Positions 49,801 through 60,830 of a DNA stretch of 64,000 nt are shown here, one piece after another. The notes under the pieces were generated by a model, which searched no databases, was not told where the DNA came from, and saw only the letters and a program-made list of their open reading frames with translations. Every line of letters starts with the position of its first letter. The stretch's first letter is position 1. Source of the stretch: Pipra filicauda (Eukaryota; Chordata; Aves; Passeriformes; Pipridae); assembly GCF_003945595.2 (NCBI RefSeq), contig NW_024104415.1:248001-312000 (forward strand). The letters are read 5' to 3'. Position numbers and translations under genes: made by a program.

Positions 49801-51697
49801 TTTGGCTCACGTGTGGTCAGGGCATCACCCTTCCTCAGGGGGAGCAGCAGGTTCCCGACCCCCCTTCTGGTCCATGTGCCAAACCCCTCAGACAGAGCAA
49901 ACACAGGACTTCCTGTCAAAGGGCCAGGTTTTTCCATCCTTGATATTTTTCCCTCAGATAGTACCAGTTGGCAGATGCTCATGATTTGGATGAGGCAACT
50001 TTTGCATTGAGCTTTTGCTGGGCCTGAAATGATCAATAAGAGCTATAAAAAAGATTGCCCTTGGAATCACATCAGTGTGCTCTGACGTTTGCTATTGCGG
50101 TGTCCTTTCCTATGGATATAAAAGATGGAGAGTGCAGACATTTGAAAGATGTGAAGCAAGTAAAATTTTGCTGAAATGTGCCCAGCTGGATTAAATATTT
50201 TAGGGGGCCTGAGTCTGCAAAGGATTTAATGATCTCAGTACCATCTTAGGACATTTCACTGTCTTTTTGCTGACAGGCCACACAGATCCCAATTATGGAT
50301 ATAAATCCAAAAACCAGGTCAAATAATTAGTCAAGTGGGAAGACTGGGTGCATTTCTGAGCACAGCAGCTTTCCACATCCCCACCATTGGGTGCTGTGGA
50401 TGGGCTGAGGGGAGTTTAAAACATCAGTGCAGAAAAACTGTGAGTCTTCCAACTCAAAGGCTGTCTGTGCTCCCCATTCAGCTCAGGTAAAATGGAAAAC
50501 TCTGTGGTCTGTATAAGTGGTTAAAATGGTTGTCACTTTATCCCTGTCCCCAGCTTGTGTGACAGCAGGTAAGAACAGCTCTGTGATGTGCAGCTGGTGC
50601 CTGTGTGGTGCCGGATGGAGCTGTGGCAGAACTGTGGTGGAGCAAAGCAGCTCACTCTGAGCTTTCCAGCCTGTTTGAAAAGGCAAAAGTGCCTCTTGGC
50701 ATCATGCCAGGAGATCCTCTCTTTAAAGGCAGGCTGAAGTAAAGCATGACTCTGGCTGACAGGCTTCTGATGCTCTGGTTCCATGCAGATATGGGAATGC
50801 TTTCCTGCGTGCTGGAAGCAGAGGTCATTTGCTGGACTGGACCCTTGAGAGCCGTGCTGATGGTCTGCCTTTGCCATCAGGGCACTGTGTGCTTTGGGAA
50901 GAGAGTTAAGTGCAGATTACACTTAAAAGGTATATGAGATACTTGAAGACACATCGATAAAAGATGCAATATAGGACTGTAATTCCCCTTTTGTTACCAG
51001 TAATATCCTGGTGGAGAATAGGCAAGGCTGGACCCTGTGTCCCCACTTGCTGGGTGGAATTGCCCACCCCAAGATGGTTCAGGGCAGGGAGCAAGGCTTG
51101 TCCATAGGCACAAGTGCTGTAGGGTGTCCTGGGGCCCCACCAGAGGCACTGGGGGTCACCTGCAGCCCTGCATTGGGGTCTCCATCACATGAGCCAGGCT
51201 GCTGAGGGCAGCCTCCTCCATGGGAGGCAACATCCATGTGCTGTGCATTGGAAAAGAGAGTCTGTAAAATGTTATGGGGCTTGGATGGAGCTGTAAAAGC
51301 TGAACTGATGCTGAACAGAGCAGAACAGCCGGGCCAGACTGGAATAAACACTGTCCCATAACTTAAATGTAAACATCTGCATGTAAACTTGAATGTAAAG
51401 CTCTGTGTTTCACAGAGCAGGTGATGCCAAAATCCAGTGACTGTCTGGAGCACCGTGCTGTCCCTGTGCCACCTCTACCACTGGCCACAAGCATGTGACT
51501 GTCCAGCACCTTCTCAGCAGGGAAAAAGTGGCAGTTATCCCCTTGGCAAGACCCATCCGGGCCCTTCAGCACAGCAGAACCACAGCCCATGTGCCAGATG
51601 TTTGGTCCTGGTGAGCTGTGGGCAGGTAGAGGATGCTGGGCAGGAACACCTGGAAGGTGAGGAGAAGAGCTGTGTAAGTGCTTCACAGGCAGGGTTA

Positions 51698-51876
51698 TCA
51701 TGGAATCCTGGAATGGGCTGGATTGGAAGGGACCTTAAAGCTCAACTCATTCTGCCCACTGCCATGGGCAGGGAAACCTTCTGCTAGCCCAGGTTGCTCC
51801 AAGCCCTGTCCAACCTGGCCTTGGACACTTCCAGGGATAGGGCAGCCACAGCTTCTCTGGGTAACCTGTGCCAGTA
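51698..51876 (-). mobile_element. CR1 3' end
   Basis: Tail to GGGTAACCTGTGCCAG. It shares the unusual GGGAAACCTTCTGCTAG variant with the copy at 49232, suggesting the two are close relatives. Confidence 0.93.
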
Positions 51877-52709
51877 ATGGCTTGTTAATACCTTGGCTGG
51901 GGCAGCAGTGGTAGGAAGGAAAGCAGCTACTCCAGCAATTGTTAGCTGGAATATTTTCAGAAGGAAAAAGCCCTTAGGAAGTGGCATTGCTCTCTGTGCT
52001 CGGAGTGATCACTCGCACACCCATCTGTGTTCCCAAGCTCTGGAAGAAAAAATAGAGTGGGGTGTCTGCTGTGTTTGACTATGCCTTGCATTTTCCAGAG
52101 ATTAATGGCAGTGAACCATAGGAAGAGGACAAACTAGCCCAGGATGTACATTTGGAAAATTAACAACTGGTTTATAGAATTCAGGAATTCTTCTCTGGGG
52201 GACTTAAACAACCCCACAATGTTAGCTTGTTACAGGATAACGTCAAGCTACTTATCTGTAGTAAACATGAAAAGGATTAAATTTGTTGGAACCTTTCATG
52301 CTAAAAGAAAATCCCAACTCATTTTTACCTCCCTCTGTACTTTTCCAATCATCTCCCGGAGGCTGTTCCGACATGGCACGAGGTGCAGCTGGCACAGCAC
52401 AGTGCTGGATGCTGTCCTTGACATTTGCTGCTGTGCAAACCGTGAGCCTCCCCAGGGTGCTGCTCATGAGTTCTGCTAGAGAGCTGGAGGGCTCTGGCTC
52501 TGGTTACTCATTGTTATCTTTGAGCTATGCTGAGGATGGATCTGGGGTTGCAAAGGGAGTACCACCAGCTCTCAGGTCTGTTTTGGGCTCTGAGTGTTGA
52601 AATCAGGCAAACCGGCATTCAAAGGCAAGGGCAAGGTAATGACTGTGGCCATGGTTATTCTGCCTCCTTTATATGCACTGAACAGGGGAGCTGCTAGAAA
52701 AAGTGGACC

Positions 52710-52838
52710 ATAGAATCACAGAATGGTTTGATTTGGAAGAGACCTTAAAAACCACCTCATTCCACCCCCCTGCCATGGGCAGGGACACCTTCCAGTAGAC
52801 TGGATTGCTCCAAGCCCTGTCCAACCTGGCCTTGAACT
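52710..52838 (-). mobile_element. CR1 3' end fragment
   Basis: Tail to CCAACCTGGCCTTGAAC. Confidence 0.93.
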
Positions 52839-53059
52839 TTTATATTTGGAGATTACAAAGTCAAGTAAACATATACTTTTGCTTTTTGATACATGCAGAG
52901 GCTTAATTACATGTTTAGCAGCGGATGACAGTTTATGTTACAAACACTTCAGAAGCTCTGCTGTGTTCTGTGCCAGACAGCTGTGATACAGTGCTGGGGA
53001 GGGGCTGCAGGGGGCTGGTGGCTCTACATTGGGCGGCTCAGGGGTTCATGCTCTGGAGA

Positions 53060-53575
53060 TCACAATTCCCAGAGTGGTTTGGGTTGGAAGGGCCCTTAAA
53101 GATCAACTCATTCCACCCCCTGCCATGGGCAGGGACACCTTCCACTAGAACAGGTTGCTCCAAGCCCTGTCCAACCTGGCCTTGGACACTCCCAGGGATG
53201 GGGCAGCCACAGCTTCTCTGGGTAACCTGTGCCAGGGCCTCACCACCCTCACAGGGGAGAATTCCTTCCCAATATCCCACCTAACCCTGCCCTCTGGCAG
53301 TGGGAAGCCATTCCCCTGTCCCTCCAGGCCCTTGTCCAAAGTCCCTCTCCAACTCTCTTGGAGCCCCTTTAGGCACTGGAAGAGGGTCTAAGGTCTCCCT
53401 GGAGCCTTCTCCAGGTGAACATCCCCAGCTCTCCCAGCCTGTCTCCAGAGTAGAGGGGCTCCAGCCCTTGGAGCATCTCTGTAGCCTCCTCTGGACTCGC
53501 TCCAGCAGCTCCACATCTTTCTGGTGTTGTTCCCCAGAGCTGGAGGCAGCACTGCAGGTGGGGTCTCACCTGGAT
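53060..53575 (-). mobile_element. Long CR1 copy
   Basis: About 515 bp; ends GCAGGTGGGGTCTCACCTGG. Same subfamily as 38249 in the opposite orientation. Confidence 0.95.
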
Positions 53576-54446
53576 AAAAACGTTAGGAACAACATGATAG
53601 ACAAACCTAGCAGAGGGATTTGAGCACTTTTGAGTGGCTCTTGAGAGCAACAAGGTTTTCCCCTCGATAGGAGAAGCTCAGGAGGGGAAGCAGGTCACTG
53701 ATACCTGGGGAGCCCTGTACCTGTGCCAGGCTCTGGCATGCCAATGATGTGTCCAACCCTACTTTATTAAGTGCCGATGGTTTCAAGCACAGGCCTTTCC
53801 ATGTGGAAGATTATTTAGAAAAAGCAGCAAGCTGTTCTCATAATGGGGAACAGGGGCATAGCATTACATAGCAGGGCCAAGCAGTCATGCCTGCATAAGT
53901 CCGAGGTGTAAGGAACAGCATTTTTCATTGCTAATAGTGATAAGAATCCTGGTGGATGTCTTGGTGACATACAAGACATCCACAAAGCTCCACTGATTGT
54001 GAGAGGATCTTTATAATTATCAGAGTCTGCCCAAACCTCTGTATTTTGGAAACCTATTTGAAACCATCGTAAGGGTGGTACTGTAGTTAGAAGATTGGGA
54101 GTAATGTCCTCAGGAATGAGTCTGGGAAAGCAAAGCAGATGGTGAGCCCTCTTGGAGAGTCAGTGCTGTCATCTGCAGGAAAAGTGTCGATTCTCAACAT
54201 AAACAAGAAAACCACAAGCCTGCCTTGTCTGATGGGCTGAAATGTGTTTGTGTTTCATACTACAGAGCAAACTGTGGGGCTGTACAGCTCTCGTGGAAAC
54301 CATTTGACTTGCAATGATTATTCAAATGACTCTGAATTACATCCAAATCACAGCACAATCCTATTTTGCAATCTTTTTGCCAAATTTTGCCACATTCCAA
54401 GACTACCAGTGGGCAATGGTAATCCAGAGACAGTATGTTCCCGATG

Positions 54447-54880
54447 CTGGTGAAGGGTCTGGAGGGAAAGCCATGAGAGGAACAGCTGAGGGCACTTGGC
54501 TTGTTCATCCTGGAGGAGAGTGAGGGGAGACCTCAGGAGGAGCTGCAGCTTCCTGTCAAGGGGAAGTAAAGGGGCAGCACTGATTTATTCTCTTGAATGA
54601 CCAGTGACAGGACCAGAGGGAATGGCCTGAAGTTGTGTCAAGAGAGGGTTAGGCTGGATCTTAGAAAAAGGTTCTTCCCCAGAGAGTGGTTGGGCACTGA
54701 ACAGGCTCCCCAGGGCAGTGATCACAGCACCAAGGCTGACAGAGCTCAAGGAGTGTTTGGACACCACTCTCAAGGACAGGCTGGGATTGTTGGGGTGTCC
54801 TGTGCAGGGCCAGGAGTTGGACTGGATGATCCCTCTGGGTTCCTCCAAGCTCAGGATATTCCATGATTCTATGATATTGT
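54447..54880 (+). mobile_element. CR1 complete 3' region, GACCCAC-type subfamily
   Basis: Runs from GAAGGGTCTGGAGGGAAAGCC to CCATGATTCTATGATA and shows what the copy at 15028 has lost. Confidence 0.94.
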
Positions 54881-57141
54881 AACTGCTACAGTAAAACTGC
54901 AGAATTTGGACAGTTGGGGGTTGCTTTTATTAATTTCCTTTGTTTTGCAGAGTGACTCAGGAAAAACCTCCTTGTGTTTTGCAGTGATTTCTCCTGGCTC
55001 GCCATTGTGTGTCTGTTCATTACCGTTCATTACCGTGTTCACTGTTCATCACTGTGTCTCAGTCACAGCTTTCCCCATGTCCAAGGCCAGTGTCCCCTCG
55101 CTGCCTGTCAGAGCCAGCTGCAGCTAACTCCTGCCACCTGCTGTCTCCTCCTTTCCTCTTCAACTCGTTAACATCCTGGTTTATTTAAAAATGCAGAAGG
55201 AAAAAGGAGATGGAGCTGTGCCTTTGACCCAGGTCACAGAGCAACAGGGTCCTTCCTATGCCTCCAGCTACTAAAGTGTTCATGCCCTCCAAAGATACTG
55301 AAAATCCCCCTGACTTAGGTGGGACTTTCTGCAAGTGTGACTCAGGATAGGCCTAGACTAGCAAAGAGCTTGTTTTTATGTTAACGGAGGGAAAGAGAAG
55401 AGGTTTTGAGTATCTTCCACCTATCTCAAGGCACAGAGGCCGTGCTCCCCTCTTCCTAAACTTACTTTGCTGCAGAGTAGTTGTCTTTGCAAAGATCCCT
55501 CATCAGCCTTGCTCCCTGCCTCCCGTCTTCACCTCTTACACACTTTTTAAATCTCTAAATTGTGGACTTTTTCTCCCAAACCAGTTGCTGATGCCCACCA
55601 GTGAGCAGCAGGTATCAACCATCCAGTAGAAGCTCTGCTTGGCTAAATTCTCACGTTTAGTTCAGAGCTGAATTTCCATGTGTCAGTAAACTGAATGTTC
55701 CCAACTGATGGTTTTGCAACAATGTTTTGAGTAATCAGAGTTAATTTTCTGAATAGGTATGGAATAATTATTATCTGGCTGTTGTTTGTAGATGCCATAG
55801 TTACAGGGCTGAGTTTCTTCTGTTGAGTACTCTGTGGGTACAAATAAAGTGTACTCAGCCTGCCTTTGGTGAAAGGGCAGATAACAAAGAGTAAAAGCAA
55901 AGAACATTAATTGAGCCATTACCAGTTTCAAGATGCACTTCAGCAGCTGGGTAAGTAAACACTCCAGTGAGGGGTGGGATGTAGGAATCTCTTCAATGTG
56001 TACTGTGTTACACTGGTGTCCTACCTTTGCATTTCCAAAGGATCTAAAAATCCTTGCCGGTGTGCTCATGCATTTTTTAATTGCATTACTTAAATGCATG
56101 TTCTCATGCATTTCTTAATTCTGGAGGAACCACATGTGGGACCAAATAGCATGAGACCAAAGTAGTCACCATCTGTTTGCAACCACAAGGAGCAGAGTAA
56201 CCTCCAGCAGAGCTGGTCTGTCATTGCTGTCGTCAGTTGTTATTTTTTAATACTAATATTTTTTTAAGCTAATACTTTATCTGCTCCTCCTGCAGCAGTT
56301 AAAGCAGAGCTGCAGAGCAGAGGGAGAGCCAGGGCCTTCCCTGCCACTGTGCTGAGGAGATCTTCTAGATTAAAGCACTGGAGGAGGCAGCAGTGGGGAG
56401 GGATGGAGAAATTCATGGCAGGGACCACAGCTTGGTATCATAGCCAGGGCCCAGCAGGAGCAATAAATTGGAGAACATTAGGAATGGGGAGTGGTATGTG
56501 GCATTGAGAAGCGAGAACTGAGCTCTCACTGTAAGTGAGGTGAAGCCTCAAAGTTCCAAAGGCAAGAAAATTCATCCTGAATGCAGCCTTATTTCATTTG
56601 GCCTCACTGGGGCATGGTCACACATCTGGTATTTATATCAGGTCCAAATGCCCAAGCAAAGGAGGCCAACCTGCTTATTTTCAGGGTTTACGAGGGGTGT
56701 CACTTGTTAAAGTATCCAGGGTGATTTCAGCCACAGATTACAGCAGCCAAGTTATGAAACCTTAAGAAAGTGGGTGTATAATGGAAACGGTGACGGGAGG
56801 TTTGGAGTTTTTCTTTTTAATTTATTTTTAATCCCAGCTGTTTAAAATTCACTGAACTAATACCTTGAATGGCTAAAACGTGAGCTGTGGCTGGGAAGAG
56901 ACTTGGGCATCCATCTCACACAACTGCCAAGTTCTTGCCAACTTTGCAAGGTTTCAAAAGTTTGTTCCAGAGTGGATGGAGACAGGGCTGGGCTGAAGGG
57001 GGGCTGTCGTGTTGTAGTGTCTTTAGTGCCTGTTATGCTTGTAAGGCTTGGAGTGAGATTTGGCAGATGGAACCCCCTGACTTGTGCAAACATCCATGAG
57101 GGTGGAGTGCGGAGAGCTCCAGAGATTGGTGATGTTGTTTA

Positions 57142-57372
57142 GAATAATGGAATTCTGAAATGGTTTGGTTGGAAGCTCATCTCGTTACACCCCCCTGCCA
57201 TGGGCAGGGACACCTTCCACTATCCCAGGTTGCTCCAAGCCTCGTCCAACCTGGCCTTGGACACTTCCAGGGATGGGGCAGCCACAGCTTCTCTGGGCAA
57301 GCTGTGCCAGGGCCTCACCACCCTTACAGGGAGGAATTTCTCCCTAATCTCTAACCTAACCCTGCCCTCTTC
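57142..57372 (-). mobile_element. CR1 3' end close to the UCR1 exon
   Basis: Ends about 300 bp upstream of the PDE4B acceptor at 57669. The GGAAGGGACCTTAAAG segment is shortened to GGAAG. Confidence 0.93.
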
Positions 57373-57668
57373 AGCTGCTGTGTGTTCATGCTGAGAGCCA
57401 CAGAAGCTGTGCTGAGCCGAGAGAAATTCAGGCCAAAGGAAGCCTGAGCAGATGCAGCCAGGAAAGAGCCCTCCGGTGTAAATGTTTTATTGTCACGCAG
57501 AGTCCTGCTTGATGCAATAGAAACATGCCAGCGAGAGGCTGCAGTAAATGCAGCCCTGCATCTCCTGTACTGAGCAAATGACATGGTGTGAGCAATGCAA
57601 ATGTAACACAGGCACTGAAACACCTGTTTTGGCAGACATGTGACACACAGTATGTGCTTTGTTCACAG

Positions 57669-57863
57669 CTTCGATGTGGAAAATGGCCCGTCCCCAGGTC
57701 GCAGCCCGCTGGACCCGCAGGCCAGCTCCTCGTCAGGACTTGTATTGCACACGACATTCCCAGGCCACAGCCAGCGCCGGGAGTCGTTCCTGTACAGATC
57801 CGACAGCGACTACGACTTATCACCAAAGACCATGTCCAGGAACTCTTCTCTCCCAAGTGAACA
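57669..57863 (+). CDS. PDE4B: PDE4B internal exon: pre-UCR1 linker and first half of UCR1
   Basis: PDE4B hydrolyses cAMP to 5'-AMP; this exon is regulatory, not catalytic. It is 195 nt (1 + 64 codons + 2), with an acceptor TTGTTCACAG before it and a donor GTAAGC after it. It reads [17 protein letters not shown], then a serine-rich stretch, then a GHSQRRES block and [21 protein letters not shown] is the conserved PKA site of long PDE4 forms; its Ser codon is 57784-57786, which would be Ser55 if joined to the exon at 27958 (Ser54 in PDE4D3). The FPGHSQ and SLPSEQ stretches match PDE4B rather than PDE4D as I remember them. All long PDE4B forms should share this exon. Sequence is intact, with no stop or frameshift. 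Confidence 0.96.
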
Positions 57864-58937
57864 GTAAGCAGAAATTCGGCTCACTAAGAACTTTACGTGG
57901 CTGCTATAATCCTCAGAGCTCTGTTAAGAGGGCTTATGGGTGGTACACTCATATTTCACAGCCGGAGCACCCAAGATGGGTGGTTTTACAGTCTACCAAG
58001 GCACATCCAACACCCTCCTCCCATCCCATCCTTAAAACATTCCCATTTTCTCCATAATTTAGCAGAAGAGCTTTCAAATCCATATCCTGAAATAACAGAG
58101 AAGTTGTACTGTACTTATATTTACAGTATAGCTCTTCCCCATCCTGTTTAGTGTTAGCAGCTGCTTGCTAGAACTGAGCACAAAATGAGCCAAGACAGAT
58201 GGCTGAACTCAAGAGGATCAATACACACAGAGCCTGGAGCTTAAATGAGTGCCCTGGATTTGCAGCTCTTTATTTTGAAAGGCCCAGTTTAAAGTTTTAA
58301 AGTGACCATTAAGCTATAAAAAAGGTGCTCATAAAAAAAGTTGAGCTGTTGCGAAAAAGCCCTTCAAAAAAGCCCTTCGAGTTCTGTCACAAAATGGAGA
58401 ACTAAATATTAGCAAGATCCATGAGAATTCTCCTGAAAGAGAATATCCCTGCTGTGAGTTAACGTGTAGTAAATGTTTACCAAAGTAACCACTCCAGATT
58501 ATGCAAATGCCATGTTTGGTGTAAACGGTGGATTTAAACAATTGCCCCCTGTTCCCAGCAGTGTGCTGGGGCGGGGGAATCCCATCATTTCTCCCAAACT
58601 CATGGCTCCCTTTAGTCAAGTTATCCATTCCCTGCAGGCATCGAGGCTCCAGCAGCACTTGGGGAAACCAGCACCCCCACACCAACTTGATTTTGACATT
58701 AGTGTTGAGACAATTTTAATTAAAATGTAGACTTAGCAGCACTGATACTGACAGGGGATGAGCTCTGTGGCAGCACAGGCAGGGACAATACTCCTTTGGA
58801 GGAGTCAAGCAGTGGTGGACACATCTCCAGAGGTGCCCATGGCAGCCTGCAGCCTGTTCTGCCCTTGTTCGGGGGGGGGATCCTGTTGTTCTATAGGATT
58901 AATCACATATTTGGTTACAACATTGCTTCAGGAAGAC

Positions 58938-59310
58938 CTCAGAGCCCCTTCCAATATCTAAAGGGGCTCCAAGAGAGCCCCTTGTTTAGATTGGAAGAGA
59001 CCTCTAAGATCACCATGTCCCACTCAGCATTGCCTGACAAGGAGTGACAGGACAAGGGGGAATGGCTTCCCACTGCCAGAGGGCAGGGCTAGATGGAACA
59101 GTGGGAAGGAATTCTTCCCTGTGAGGGTGGTGAGGCCCTGGCACAGGTTACCCAGAGAAGCTGTGACTGCCCCATTCCTGGAAGTGTCCAAGGCCAGCTT
59201 GGAGTAACCTGGTCTAGTGGAAGATGTCCCTGCCCATGGCAGGGGGTGGGACTGGATGGCTTTAAGGTCCCTTCCAACCCAAATCATTCCATGATTTGGT
59301 TATTCTATAC
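58938..59310 (+). mobile_element. CR1 3' end, mosaic copy
   Basis: The plus-strand CR1 is interrupted at about 58980-59035 by ATTGGAAGAGACCTCTAAG and following bases, which read like a CR1 3' region in minus orientation. It lies in the intron between the first two UCR1 exons. Confidence 0.85.
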
Positions 59311-59512
59311 CCCACCATCGCTCAGATAGGTAAATCATACTGGATTTTCCGTACGCACACAAGTACTATATATAATATCACCAAAAAAAATTCTCTCTTA
59401 TCAATGGTAGTGATATATTTTGCTCAGAACTTCTGCTCAAATCTTCCATGATGAAAACATTCAGACAAAACCCGGCGTCTGAATAACATTAAAGACTGCG
59501 ACAGAGATCAAC

Positions 59513-59613
59513 AAAAGCCAGGAAATTCAAAGGTGACCTTTCCCCACACCATTATGTTTTTTTTTCCACCACGGTGCAAGCGAGAGCCTTAACTTTTGAA
59601 TTTCCTGGCTTTT
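59513..59613. repeat. Perfect 19-bp inverted repeat (hairpin) in intron between UCR1 exons
   Basis: The left arm (59513-59531, AAAAGCCAGGAAATTCAAA) is exactly reverse-complementary to the right arm (59595-59613). A G-U, a G-C and a U-A pair extend the RNA stem to 22 bp around a loop of roughly 57 nt. It is not CR1. It lies 225 bp upstream of the 37-nt exon. It could be a small terminal-inverted-repeat element, a microRNA-like hairpin or a structure acting on splicing; I do not recognise it. Confidence 0.7.
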
Positions 59614-59838
59614 ATTGCCTGGTGTTCCCAATCCGAACACTCGCTCCAGCCAGGTTGTTTTGGATATACACTGTGACCTTTCCATTAGGAGCAACGTTTT
59701 ATGTGGTGTTAAATAAACGCTGCGTGGGTTCGTGTGTTTTTGTGGCATGAGGAAAACACTCATTCCCGGAGGTAAATTTTGCTCTTTTTGAGGGTAAATT
59801 TATACATCAATTTATACAATTTCTCCATTTTTTATTAG

Positions 59839-59875
59839 GCACGGCGACGACCTGATTGTCACACCTTTCGCCCAG
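59839..59875 (+). CDS. PDE4B: PDE4B 37-nt exon: core of UCR1
   Basis: This small exon reads (Q)HGDDLIVTPFAQ. The first G completes the Gln codon begun at 57862-57863, and the exon ends on a full CAG codon at donor GTGAGT. The acceptor follows a pyrimidine tract (TTTTTTATTAG). A 37-nt exon at this place is characteristic of PDE4 genes. UCR1 binds UCR2 to hold the enzyme in its autoinhibited, dimer-competent state, which PKA phosphorylation relieves. The exon sits 1,975 bp from the previous one and only 85 bp from the next. Confidence 0.96.
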
Positions 59876-59960
59876 GTGAGTTGGTGACGTATTGGCCTCT
59901 AAAATTGTTTTTAAAGCACTAAAGTGGAGAAGGTGATGCCTGTGGTTTTGTCTCCCTCAG
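59876..59960 (+). other. PDE4B: PDE4B 85-bp intron
   Basis: GTGAGT...CCCTCAG, near the lower size limit for vertebrate introns. Confidence 0.95.
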
Positions 59961-60031
59961 GTGCTGGCCAGCCTAAGAAGCGTGAGGAACAACTTCACGC
60001 TCCTCACCAATTTACACGGCACCTCCAACAA
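59961..60031 (+). CDS. PDE4B: PDE4B exon: end of UCR1
   Basis: The exon encodes VLASLRSVRNNFTLLTNL followed by HGTSN and AA of a Lys codon; it is 71 nt, ending at donor GTAAGC. The acceptor TCTCCCTCAG is strong. SVRNNFTLLTNLHGTSNK is the PDE4B version; PDE4D has a T-for-S and a different tail after TNL. The next expected exon (beginning with G to complete Lys, then Arg-Ser-Pro and the LR1 linker before UCR2) was looked for up to 64000 and not seen, so it should lie beyond the window. Confidence 0.96.
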
Positions 60032-60178
60032 GTAAGCCTGGCTTTTTAAGTTCCCTTTTTAAGTTCCCTTAAGTTCGCCCGGAGGAGGAGCCGTGGGGGC
60101 CGGGCGGGGGCCGGGGAACGCTATGCCTGAGGCTCCTCCATCGCCCCCGCCCGGCTCGCCCGACGCGGTTTGCGTGGA

Positions 60179-60190
60179 CGCCAGGGGGCG
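60179..60190 (+). promoter_or_regulatory. CTCF-like motif, forward
   Basis: ACGCCAGGGGGC matches 10 of 12 positions of the CTCF core CCASYAGRKGGC, followed by GCC. Confidence 0.4.
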
Positions 60191-60201
60191 CCATGTCCTC
60201 T

Positions 60202-60215
60202 CCCCTAGTGGCGTC
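60202..60215 (-). promoter_or_regulatory. CTCF-like motif, reverse
   Basis: On the minus strand the sequence reads CCACTAGGGGAG, 10 of 12 to the same CTCF core. With the forward motif about 20 bp to the left this makes a convergent pair. Confidence 0.35.
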
Positions 60216-60373
60216 CATCCCCTCGGCCCCTCATGGCGTCCGTCCCTCAGCCCCTCACAGTCCTCACCTCCTCCCCGAGCAGGGAGCGAAGTGTTTCGGC
60301 TTGTGTGCTCTGTCTGATGTGCACCTCCAGTCTTGGGTTCATTTTTAGGCCCCCCCTCACCGCAAAAAAAGAC

Positions 60374-60830
60374 AATGAGGGGCTGGAGTATGTCCAGAGA
60401 AGGGAACGGAGCTGAGGAAGGGTCTGGAGCACCAGGAGTGGCTGAGGGAGCTGGAGGGGCTCAACCTGGAGGAAAGGAGGCTCAGGGGGGACCTTCTCAC
60501 TCTCTACAACTCCCTGACAGGAGGGTGAAGCCAGGCGGGGGTTGGGCTCTGCTCCCAGGGAACAAGGGACAGGACAGGGGGAAACAGCCTCAAGGTGTGC
60601 CAGGAGAGGTTTATTTTAATATCAGGAAGAATTTCTTCACATAAAGTTTTGTCCAGCCCTGGCACAGCTGCCCACGGCAGTGGTGGAGTCCCTGTCCCTG
60701 GGGGAATTTAAAAGACGTGTGGATGTGGCTCTTGGGGACATGGTTTAATGGTGGCCTTGGCAATGCTAGGTGGGACCTGATGATCTTAGAGGTCTCTTCC
60801 AGCCTAAACAATTCCATGATCTTCCTCACT
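60374..60830 (+). mobile_element. CR1 3' end with ORF2 remnant
   Basis: Starts AATGAGGGGCTGGAGTATG; the plus strand reads in pieces like WLRELEGLNLEERRLRGDL before frameshifts; ends CAATTCCATGATC. Relative of the copies at 21355 and 42142. Confidence 0.94.

Larger units (their letters stand above)
28005..57668 (+). other. PDE4B: PDE4B intron (29.7 kb)
   Basis: Bounded by donor GTGAGT after the alternative first exon and acceptor TTCACAG before the UCR1 exon. Apart from the listed repeats I recognise no gene in it. Longer pieces without any identified feature include 28005-29600, 35895-38248, 45000-46900, 47400-49230, 50040-51690 and 54900-57140; they are mixed, mostly AT-rich sequence. Confidence 0.85.
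57864..59838 (+). other. PDE4B: PDE4B intron between UCR1 exons 1 and 2
   Basis: GTAAGC...TTATTAG, 1,975 bp. Holds one CR1 mosaic and the 19-bp inverted repeat. About 59310-59838 is CR1-free and keeps several CpGs, so part of it may be conserved non-coding sequence. Confidence 0.92.
60070..60260. promoter_or_regulatory. CpG-rich patch just downstream of the UCR1 exons
   Basis: About 20 CpGs in 190 bp, starting 40 bp after the donor of the exon ending at 60031. It contains two CTCF-like motifs. It may be an intragenic CpG island, boundary element or alternative promoter; I see no start codon joined to a PDE4B reading frame. Confidence 0.5.

Noticed and set aside
1..57668. Other PDE4B first exons (PDE4B1 or PDE4B3 type)
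   Set aside because: No sequence encoding the remembered C-terminal ends of those exons followed by a donor in the right phase was seen.
58346..58380. Doubled AAAAAGCCCTTC
   Set aside because: Two copies 15 bp apart only; too short to separate from chance slippage.
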